In this document: positions 16,282-23,160 of the stretch, one piece after another
Layout of the letters: every line of letters begins with the position of its first letter
Numbering within the stretch: position 1 is the stretch's first letter
NCBI RefSeq assembly: GCF_030730905.1
Contig: NZ_JAVAMP010000022.1
Coordinates: forward strand, 1-52,556
DNA from: Chengkuizengella axinellae
Lineage (GTDB): Bacteria > Bacillota > Bacilli > Paenibacillales > KCTC-33759
Direction: 5' to 3'
Length of the DNA: 52,556 nucleotides
Made by a program: the position numbers and the translations under genes
Notes under the pieces: generated by a model
What the model was told of the DNA's origin: nothing
Database searches by the model: none
Seen by the model: only the letters and a program-made list of their open reading frames with translations

Positions 16282-18612
16282 TCAGTCCTCTATCAGAACC
16301 TTATTTAAAGGTATACATATATTAAGACTCACCCCAATATTCTTCGAGGTTTCTATTTTTATTCTTCCCTCTAACAACACCACACGTCCCTTCATTTGTT
16401 CCATTCCTATTCCTCTTGTTTTTCCGAACCCGTTGTCTATTTTATTGTTATCTTGAGTTTCTAATCCAATTCCATCATCTTCATAACTTACAATCAATTG
16501 ATGATCCATCACATTTAAGCTAATAGTCATTGTAGATGCTTTTGAATGTTTTTTAGCATTATTAAATAGTTCCTGAATAATTCTAAATATATGCGTTTTG
16601 GTTTGCAAATCAATGGCTTCAATCATCGACTCATGTGTATAGAAAAACGAAATTTCGAACTCACAGTAATACTTCTCCTTATCCAGCATGCTTTGTATCG
16701 TATTAATAAGTCCTATATCTTTTAATAAATACGGACTCAGTTCAAAGCAATTTTGACGAAGATTAACATTAATCATTTCTATAAAATTAATAATGCTATC
16801 CAATTCTCTCTGATCCTTTGAATCCATAACATATTTTTCTGCAAATGAAACAAACCGCCTTTTTAAGAAAAACAAATCCTGCATCGTTGTATCATGAAGA
16901 TCAGAAGCAATCCTAACTCTTTCTTCCTCTTGTAATTCGAACATAATTTTTCGGAACCACTGAATTTCTTTTGCTTCTTGATCAGGAAAGTTTAATGCAA
17001 ATTGTTCTAATTTTTGTGTTAATTTTCGTATCAAATGAATATTTTCCAAACTTACTGCTAAATAGGTAGTGATTAATCTCAACCACTGAATTTCTTCCAC
17101 ACCTAACAAAGCATTGTTTTTTTTCCTTGTTAAAATTAAATAACTTGTATATTCCTCGTGATGATTAATTTCTAAACATGTGAAATCGGGATGTTCCAAA
17201 AGTGCAGACGTTTGAGCAAGTTCTTCAATTTTATCTATATCCAATTTCCCTTCAAAAACCGTTTCTATTTTTTTATCTTTATACTTGAATAGGATTGCTC
17301 CACCAAAAACCTCTAACGTTTCAATAATATCTACCAGAACCATTTCTTTTAATTCTCGATAACTTGATATTGAGGCTAGATTTTTTGATATATTTTTCAG
17401 CATGAGTTGTAAAACATACTTTTTGGGGAATATGACTTTCTCCATTTTTGTTGTATAATACTCCATCGCATATATGATCCAAGAAACTAAAATTAATGAG
17501 GATAATAAGATATATAAAATAGGTTTAGCTGCTATCTCTTCGTAAAAAAACAAAGCAAAAAGTCCAGTAAATAAAACACTTGGCACAAGACCTAATACGA
17601 TAGAAAATAGGAATCGCCGCAACACAAAGCCAATATCAAATATTTGGTTTGAGGACATCAAATAGGCAAAGAAAACAGGAAATAAAAGAATGATCAAACT
17701 AGAATAAATATAATCAATAATTACATTTCCAGTTATTAATTCAGGAATGATCGATAAAAAAATGAAAGGAGAAAAAGAAACAAGTAAACATACCCAGACA
17801 CTTTTCACAATGGTTGTTAAGTGAGATTTTTCTTTACGATATTTCAAATACATAGAGGTTAGGTATGCAATGTTAAATAGAAAAACAAGGGTAAAAAACA
17901 ACAATGTAAAAGAACCATTTAATAGAGAAGAAATATACGATAGAGAAGGAATGAATTCAAGCAATCTGATGAAAGATACAATGATGATAAATATATACAA
18001 ATAGTTGGTTATTTTTGTTGATAATGCAGCAATTCCTTTTTCTTTAAAAAAAGTGATTAAAAAATGTAAAAATGCAACCTGCAGAACCATCATGAAGGTA
18101 ATGATTATATATCCTCCTACCACATCCCCCCTAATGGAAGCTCCTAGACTAAACCATATAATGCAAGCTGTAAGAAAAAAATACGCCAGTATTTTAGCTG
18201 AAGAAGATGCTTTATTTTTCATAAATAAAATCATGGCCATGAATAAACATATTATACCTGCTAAAAGTGCAATTACATCATCTATGAGAAGCGTATTCTT
18301 ATTAAAGTCTATCTCGCGAACTGAGCCATCACTTAAAACAGTAATCTTATAAGCTTGCTCAATATCATTATTTCTTTTTATAGAAGGAAGATGCTCCGGA
18401 GCTTGATCATTCACTTTTAAGATTTGATCCCCAACTTCAAGGTTAAATTTAGCACTAGCACTAGTATCATAAATTGCATTTACGATCCAATGATTTTGTT
18501 CATTTAATTCTGCTTCCATACCAATATAGGGATAGCGAAATGTAATCATTAAACACCACAATAAAGCGATGATTAAAATGAATATTATACTTCCTTTCAA
18601 TATACTTCTCAT
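16282..18612 (-). CDS. ComP-like membrane sensor histidine kinase (orphan)
   Basis: The 776-residue protein has the ComP architecture: an N-terminal membrane helix, a PDZ-like outer domain (about 35-95), eight or so membrane helices (about 105-375), a GAF-like region (about 400-540), a HisKA_3 dimerisation domain with the phospho-acceptor His573 in DLHDTTMQDL, and an ATPase domain with ELFNNAKKHS, DDGIGL and GIGMEQMKGR. Length is close to B. subtilis ComP (769). No comA-like response regulator and no comQ/comX were seen next to it, so it is an orphan here. I prefer the ATG at 18612 (after AAAGGGG) to the TTG at 18636. Catalytic motifs are intact. Confidence 0.85.
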   Translation of the reverse strand: MRSILKGSIIFILIIALLWCLMITFRYPYIGMEAELNEQNHWIVNAIYDTSASAKFNLEVGDQILKVNDQAPEHLPSIKRNNDIEQAYKITVLSDGSVREIDFNKNTLLIDDVIALLAGIICLFMAMILFMKNKASSSAKILAYFFLTACIIWFSLGASIRGDVVGGYIIITFMMVLQVAFLHFLITFFKEKGIAALSTKITNYLYIFIIIVSFIRLLEFIPSLSYISSLLNGSFTLLFFTLVFLFNIAYLTSMYLKYRKEKSHLTTIVKSVWVCLLVSFSPFIFLSIIPELITGNVIIDYIYSSLIILLFPVFFAYLMSSNQIFDIGFVLRRFLFSIVLGLVPSVLFTGLFALFFYEEIAAKPILYILLSSLILVSWIIYAMEYYTTKMEKVIFPKKYVLQLMLKNISKNLASISSYRELKEMVLVDIIETLEVFGGAILFKYKDKKIETVFEGKLDIDKIEELAQTSALLEHPDFTCLEINHHEEYTSYLILTRKKNNALLGVEEIQWLRLITTYLAVSLENIHLIRKLTQKLEQFALNFPDQEAKEIQWFRKIMFELQEEERVRIASDLHDTTMQDLFFLKRRFVSFAEKYVMDSKDQRELDSIINFIEMINVNLRQNCFELSPYLLKDIGLINTIQSMLDKEKYYCEFEISFFYTHESMIEAIDLQTKTHIFRIIQELFNNAKKHSKASTMTISLNVMDHQLIVSYEDDGIGLETQDNNKIDNGFGKTRGIGMEQMKGRVVLLEGRIKIETSKNIGVSLNICIPLNKVLIED

Positions 18613-18850
18613 AATAAATATATTCCCCTTTATCAATATTCATCGTATAATACAACCCTTAATTTTCAAAAGATTGGAAACTATTACAATTGCATTTTAC
18701 CAAACAAAAAAGAGATTGTATATTAGCAAAAACTAGAATAGGGGATAAATAAACTCACAAAAGTAAAGCAACGCTCTGAAGATTAATCCTATTACTTTTG
18801 CGGAGCCCTAAGCCAATATGAGGATGGAAAGTTATACTTTCCTATACTAT
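18613..18850. other. Non-coding interval with a paired structure
   Basis: No gene was seen. The segment 18757-18806 can fold: CAAAAGTAA (18758-18766) pairs with TTACTTTTG (18792-18800), and GCTCTG can pair with CGGAGC across it in an alternative fold. It does not match a riboswitch class I know. It could be the kinase leader on the minus strand. Confidence 0.3.
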
Positions 18851-18883
18851 CAAAAAATCCACTTTTAATTAAAAAAGTGGATT
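18850..18883 (-). terminator. Terminator after the IDEAL-type gene
   Basis: Stem AATCCACTTTT / AAAAGTGGATT with a six-T run on the minus strand, 34 bp after the stop. Confidence 0.8.
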
Positions 18884-18916
18884 GCCTCATTATTAAATTC
18901 AATTTTATCTATTCTA

Positions 18917-19294
18917 TCAAATCCAAGCCTTCAAATGAACTTGTTTCAAAAAATCATCTTGACTCAAATTATTCTCTTTTGATTCTTTTGACGTATCTAT
19001 TAGATCACCATTCATCACTTTTTTGAACAGTTCTTCATTTTTAGTAGCTAATGCAAAATCGATCAAAGCTTCTCTTTCCACTTTTTCAGCTTCTCTTCTT
19101 AAGAGTATTTCTTCCGCTTCTATATCACACGCAGGAACATATATATGTTTTCCCGATTTTGGGATGCGCAAAACAAAGTCAAATGCATTGTCCGGATTTT
19201 TATCTACTGCAATGATATATCCATATGATCCAACGGGAAGGTTTTGCTCAAATTTATCTTCTACTATCACTACTTTTTGTCCTAATCGAAACAT
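18917..19294 (-). CDS. Small protein with KOW-like N-terminus and IDEAL-type motif
   Basis: The 125-residue protein starts with a beta-rich segment (FRLGQKVVIVED...GSYGYIIAVDKN) resembling small KOW/SH3-like barrels, followed by a charged helix and LIDFALATKNEELFKKVMNGD, which looks like an IDEAL-domain helix pair. The ATG at 19294 follows GGGAGGAAGG at good spacing. IDEAL domains occur in small regulators in Bacillales (for example near ComK/MecA control and YpiB), but no partner is evident here. It stands upstream of the ComP-like kinase with a terminator between them. Confidence 0.6.
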   Translation of the reverse strand: MFRLGQKVVIVEDKFEQNLPVGSYGYIIAVDKNPDNAFDFVLRIPKSGKHIYVPACDIEAEEILLRREAEKVEREALIDFALATKNEELFKKVMNGDLIDTSKESKENNLSQDDFLKQVHLKAWI

Positions 19295-19396
19295 AGTCCT
19301 TCCTCCCATCTATCATTTTAATTATAAAGGTCAATAGTACATATTTATTCTATTATGTTACTAAAAATTAATAGACATGTCCAATTCGCACTATAT

Positions 19397-19425
19397 TTGA
19401 GAAAATAAATGATATTCAGTATAAT
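19397..19425 (+). promoter_or_regulatory. Sigma-A promoter of the AI-2E-type gene
   Basis: TTGAGA (19397-19402), 17 bp, perfect TATAAT (19420-19425); 44 bp upstream of the start codon. Confidence 0.7.
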
Positions 19426-19468
19426 TTATGTAAGATTTTTAAAAATATATGAAATATGAGGTAGATGT

Positions 19469-20590
19469 ATGATTTCTTTTTATAGAAAGTATTATAAAAC
19501 AGCCATTGATATTGGATTAGTAGTGTTAACTGTTTTTTTAACAATGTGGGTTTTTAGTTATTTGTATAAAATTGCAGCACCCGTTTTCTTCTCCTTTTTC
19601 ATCTTTTTGATCATTGAACCATTTGCAAGGTTTCTCAACCGTAGAAAGATAAAAAAATCCATTGCTACTGCTTTATCTATGCTTTTATTTGCTCTAATCA
19701 TTTTAGGTGCTTTCATTGGTGGAGGAGCACTGTTCATTAGTCAAATAGATGCCTTTACAAAAAAAATCTTTGAATATCAAGGCATTATTGAAGATGAAAT
19801 TATAAAACAAGTGGAGATTATCAATTCAGAATATCAAGCTCTTCCTGATAATGTGACAGATCAAATCAAAAGTTATGCTTCTACACTTACAGAAACAGGG
19901 GCGGAATTAGCCACATGGTTTTTTAGTAACCTTACATCCATATTTTCCTCATTTTCAATGTTTATCGTGACCTTTTCAACGTTTATCGTGAACTTCTTTA
20001 TTGGTTTAATCCTTGCTTATTTCTTAAGTGTAGAAATTGTAAATTGGAAGTCTGTTGCTAACGAAAAAACCCCAAAAACATTCAAAACAGCCTTTTACTT
20101 CTTAAAGGATTACGTATTAAAGGGAATCTTAAGTTATATTAAAGCTCAGTTTAAATTGATCAGTTTAACCTTTGTTGTTATATTTATATCTTTGTTAATT
20201 TTTGGCGTAAATAATGCCTTTTCTGTTTCCTTGTTAGCTGCTGTGTTTGATTTACTTCCTTTGCTTGGAGTCTCCACTGTTTTCTTGCCATGGGTTGTTT
20301 ATTTGTTTATTATCGGCAATACTAGCTTAGCTATTAAATTGACCGTCGTATGGGTCGTAGTCATTGGATTAAGACAAATTTTAGAACCGAAAATAGTAGG
20401 TGATTCTCTTGGCGTGTCTGCCTTTACAATGCTAACCTTTATGATCATCTCTTTATCGTTGTTTGGTATCGCTGGTTTAATCCTTGCTCCTATTCTTACG
20501 ATATTAATTAAGGAATTATATGTGCAAGGTTATTTTCAAAAATGGATTCGTCTTCCTGAGGAAGAATTTGATCCAAAGGAGTACAACTAA
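19469..20590 (+). CDS. AI-2E family transporter (UPF0118/YtvI-like)
   Basis: The 373-residue protein has the AI-2E exporter family layout: paired N-terminal helices, an amphipathic outer segment (about 95-145), then five or six helices including AAVFDLLPLLGVSTVFLPW, whose GV and P residues are family hallmarks, and LEPKIVGDSLGVSAF. B. subtilis has several paralogues (YtvI, YrrI, YueF, YubA); length is nearest to YtvI/YueF but I cannot assign one. Substrates are mostly unknown; some relatives act in sodium or osmotic tolerance. It is monocistronic, with promoter and terminator. Confidence 0.85.
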   Translation: MISFYRKYYKTAIDIGLVVLTVFLTMWVFSYLYKIAAPVFFSFFIFLIIEPFARFLNRRKIKKSIATALSMLLFALIILGAFIGGGALFISQIDAFTKKIFEYQGIIEDEIIKQVEIINSEYQALPDNVTDQIKSYASTLTETGAELATWFFSNLTSIFSSFSMFIVTFSTFIVNFFIGLILAYFLSVEIVNWKSVANEKTPKTFKTAFYFLKDYVLKGILSYIKAQFKLISLTFVVIFISLLIFGVNNAFSVSLLAAVFDLLPLLGVSTVFLPWVVYLFIIGNTSLAIKLTVVWVVVIGLRQILEPKIVGDSLGVSAFTMLTFMIISLSLFGIAGLILAPILTILIKELYVQGYFQKWIRLPEEEFDPKEYN

Positions 20591-20621
20591 TTTTCTAATC
20601 TAATTCAGTGTTATATCTTCC

Positions 20622-20655
20622 AACCACATTTTTATAAAATGTGGTTTATTTTTCA
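20622..20655 (+). terminator. Terminator after the AI-2E-type gene
   Basis: Stem AACCACATTTT / AAAATGTGGTT followed by TATTTTTC. Confidence 0.8.
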
Positions 20656-20756
20656 TTATTTATTCACTTTTCATTAAAAACAATTGGTTAACTTTACTAA
20701 TAAAAATTGTAAAATATAAATATAGAAGCTTCTAAGTTAATATAGGAGTGATTCTG

Positions 20757-21527
20757 ATGAAGAGTCTTACAGAAAAAGAAAAAACTTTATTATTATCATA
20801 TAGGGATTTAACTGAGAAAACGATGATTGAAGAATCGATGTTAGCTTCACTACCTCGTCCTGTTCAATTGTGGCTTATCAATATTGGTGTTATTGGTAAA
20901 GAAGTTATTCACAATGTATATTTCAAACAATCTGGACTTATGAAACTTAAACCCACTCAAAAAAGATGGTTGCAAGCTAACGCTGAGCAATATATTACAA
21001 CGAATGAACCTTCATTTTTATGGAAGGTGAGTATGAAGGTAATGCCATTTATTCATGTATATGGAAGTGATCTTTTTATAAATGCTCAAGGTTACATGAC
21101 AATAAAAATAGCCTCCCTCATCCCTATTGTCCAGGTTAGCAATCTTGATAAACTGAATGAATCGGCATTGCAAAGGTTTTTACTCGAACTGCCATGGTAT
21201 CCGACAGCAGCATTAAATTCATATATTAGCTGGGAGAATATAAATGAAACTTCTGCTAAAGCTACAATGACATATAACGGTGTTACAGGATCAGCATTCT
21301 TTCATTTTGATGAATATAATACTCTCGTTAAAATCAGTGCGCTAAGATATAAAGATAGTGATGAAAGTGCCGAGCGCTTGCAATGTATAGGTGAGGTTAA
21401 AGAACACAACATCGTTCATGGTATTAAAATCCCGACTAAAATGAATGTATCTTGGATGTTGGATGAAGGAATGTTTACGTGGTATAAGCTTAAGATATTT
21501 GATATCACTTATAATAAAAAAAAGTAA
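20757..21527 (+). CDS. DUF6544-type protein
   Basis: A 256-residue soluble protein that resembles the DUF6544 family (LPRPVQLWL near residue 27, FKQSGLMKLKPTQKRW, a PWYPTAALNSYISWE segment, and a beta-rich C-terminal half). Members are often called hypothetical; their fold looks lipid-binding, but this is inference. I chose the ATG at 20757, 9 bp from TAGGAG, over the GTG at 20748. It is monocistronic. Confidence 0.6.
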   Translation: MKSLTEKEKTLLLSYRDLTEKTMIEESMLASLPRPVQLWLINIGVIGKEVIHNVYFKQSGLMKLKPTQKRWLQANAEQYITTNEPSFLWKVSMKVMPFIHVYGSDLFINAQGYMTIKIASLIPIVQVSNLDKLNESALQRFLLELPWYPTAALNSYISWENINETSAKATMTYNGVTGSAFFHFDEYNTLVKISALRYKDSDESAERLQCIGEVKEHNIVHGIKIPTKMNVSWMLDEGMFTWYKLKIFDITYNKKK

Positions 21528-21563
21528 TCATATTAGCAAGTTTTGAGGTTCTTATTTACGTCC

Positions 21564-21764
21564 TCATCGAATCAACTGAAGCAAAGTCAACCCAGTTTCC
21601 TCTATAACTTGTGGGTCTCCATGGATTTCAGCCAATGATAAAGCCCCTTCAATCGAGTTGATAAAAAGTTGGATGCGCCAATCCACCACATAACCTCTTA
21701 GCAAAAAAAGATCAACTGCAACAGAGACAACGTGTGATTTATTCGTCTTTTTTTCTATTTTCAT
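21564..21764 (-). pseudogene. TetR-family regulator remnant with internal deletion
   Basis: The 66-codon frame joins two ends of a TetR regulator. The start (MKIEKKTNKSHVVSVAVDLF, then LLRGYVV) is the first helix of the DNA-binding domain, and it runs straight into the typical C-terminal end, INSIEGALSLAEIHGDP...GLTLLQLIR. The recognition helix and most of the ligand domain (about 120 residues) are missing, without a frameshift at the joint. No ribosome site is visible. A clean internal deletion is the simplest explanation. Confidence 0.6.
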
Positions 21765-22071
21765 AATAGAACTATAAGTACTAACCCTTTATTTGTCAAC
21801 ACTTCCTGCAACATATTCGAAACATAAAAATACATCAGTTACTTTTATACGTAACTATAATAAATTAATAAATCTATTAGATTATTTAATTTACAACAAC
21901 CTCTTTCTTTTTAATAATGACATTGGCAACCATATTAAGAGGATCGTCAATAAAGCTGTTCTAAATATTATTTGTAAAAACACCAGCTTATCTTGAGTCA
22001 TTCGTAATTTATGATCACATACTACAGTGGGGACTGAGGAATAATAGTCCCCCACCGTAGAGAATAACCTT
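21765..22071. other. Non-coding interval with AT-rich near-palindrome
   Basis: Apart from a hairpin at its end, this interval has no convincing gene. At 21861-21893 there is a 33-bp near-perfect palindrome (left arm TAAATTAATAAATCTA, 14 of 16 positions match the right arm). Its place about 100 bp upstream of the TetR remnant makes it a possible former operator; chance is possible given the base composition. Confidence 0.3.
22022..22060. terminator. Hairpin after sdpI
   Basis: A strong GC-rich stem (CTACAGTGGGGACT with AGTCCCCCACCGTAG) directly after the sdpI stop. A clear T-run is missing, so it may act more as a 3' stabiliser. Confidence 0.5.
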
Positions 22072-22731
22072 TTATTTATTATTTTCCAATCTTTGATGTA
22101 AAACATAGGAATATATAGTTGGAATCATAACGGAGGATAAAACTATAATAACTAAAATCCACAACGCAATAAATTCTGGCAAAAAGATGCATACCAACAA
22201 TAGAATTCCGGAAATCATCATAACTGGACCTGCCAATCGATGCGTCTTACGCCAAACCTCTTCATTAGATAACGTCCAAGGCAGCCTAACTCCAATAAAA
22301 TAATTATGTCTAAATTGTCCCATGTAATTACCTAATATAATAAAATTTAAACCTACTAGTATATAAACAACCATAATAATGTCGATATTATAACCCAAAT
22401 TATAAAGAATCATGATTCCATAAACCCCACTAAGTAAAACGGTTATCGCGATTCTTGTAATTTCAAAAGCACGTTCAAACTTAATATAATTCGCACGTTT
22501 TGGATCAATGTACTTTGATAATTTCACTAGGAAGGGAACTAAAATGACTACAATACTAAATATAATGATAAATGCGAACTTGCTTGTAAATGAGTCGGGT
22601 TCACCATAAACATTAAAATGAGTTGCTAATTGTTCAGGCAATTGATCATATACTAAAATCGCTGCGAAAATCGGTATCGCTGCAATGATAAGTAAAACCA
22701 AATCAATCCAAGACCACTTTTTATTTTTCAT
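22072..22731 (-). CDS. sdpI: SdpI-family immunity-like membrane protein
   Basis: The 219-residue protein has a DUF1648 segment (VYDQLPEQLATHFNVYGEPD) and a C-terminal SdpI domain (NYFIGVRLPWTLSNEEVWRKTH), with about six membrane helices. In B. subtilis SdpI protects against the SdpC toxin and signals to SdpR. The ATG at 22731 follows AAGGAGG and overlaps the regulator gene by 11 bp. No sdpABC toxin genes are in the window, so this may be defence against a competitor's toxin. Confidence 0.85.
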   Translation of the reverse strand: MKNKKWSWIDLVLLIIAAIPIFAAILVYDQLPEQLATHFNVYGEPDSFTSKFAFIIIFSIVVILVPFLVKLSKYIDPKRANYIKFERAFEITRIAITVLLSGVYGIMILYNLGYNIDIIMVVYILVGLNFIILGNYMGQFRHNYFIGVRLPWTLSNEEVWRKTHRLAGPVMMISGILLLVCIFLPEFIALWILVIIVLSSVMIPTIYSYVLHQRLENNK

Positions 22732-23005
22732 CTTTATCTTCCTCCTTTTTGCTATCAATCATTTCTAAAAACCAACCAAATACCTCTTGAACCACTGTAG
22801 TGTTAAGAGAATATACAATATGTTGACCTTGCCTTTCATCTAATACAAGTTTTGCATGTTTTAAAGAATTTAAATGATGCGATATGCTCGGTTTTTTCAT
22901 ATTAAAATGCTCTGCAATTTCTCCCGCTGTCATATTTTTATCACGCAACAAACGAATGATCTTACGTCTTGTAGGGTCTGATAATGCCTTAAATGATTCA
23001 TTCAT
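22721..23005 (-). CDS. sdpR: SdpR-like ArsR-family autorepressor
   Basis: A 94-residue winged-helix repressor: FKALSDPTRRKIIRLLRD, the recognition region MKKPSISHHLNSLKHA and the wing LDERQGQHIVYSLN are all present. No metal-binding cysteines are seen, as in SdpR. It precedes and overlaps sdpI. A perfect 20-bp palindrome just upstream overlaps the expected transcription start, the usual arrangement for autorepression. Confidence 0.85.
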   Translation of the reverse strand: MNESFKALSDPTRRKIIRLLRDKNMTAGEIAEHFNMKKPSISHHLNSLKHAKLVLDERQGQHIVYSLNTTVVQEVFGWFLEMIDSKKEEDKDEK

Positions 23006-23026
23006 AATCGGTTACCTCTTTTTAGT

Positions 23027-23077
23027 ATTTAGATAATTATCTAAATATAGAATAATCTAAATAGTTTCAATTGTCAA
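23027..23077 (-). promoter_or_regulatory. sdpRI promoter and palindromic operator
   Basis: On the minus strand TTGACA (23072-23077), 17 bp, TATTCT (23049-23054). The perfect palindrome ATTTAGATAATTATCTAAAT (23027-23046) lies directly downstream of the -10 box, and a further ATCTAAAT half-site lies in the spacer. Confidence 0.75.
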
Positions 23078-23093
23078 CATATATTGGGAATTT

Positions 23094-23148
23094 CTATTAA
23101 AAAAAATAAACCTCTTCTTAACAACTAAATTTGTAAAAGAAGAGGTTT
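23094..23148 (-). terminator. Terminator after the WG-repeat gene
   Basis: Stem AAACCTCTTCTT / AAGAAGAGGTTT, followed on the minus strand by a T-rich tail. Confidence 0.8.
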
Positions 23149-23160
23149 GTAGAATTATTC

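Noticed and set aside
18757-18806. Known riboswitch class
   Set aside because: I compared by eye with purine, c-di-GMP, manganese, guanidine and cobalamin motifs from memory and found no match.
18613-19294. Possible comX/comQ genes upstream of the ComP-like kinase
   Set aside because: The only gene there encodes an IDEAL-type protein; no isoprenyl synthase-like or short pheromone precursor frame was seen.
21891-22106. Minus-strand frame with a hydrophobic C-terminal part
   Set aside because: It runs across the hairpin after sdpI and overlaps its end, has no ribosome site, and resembles no family.
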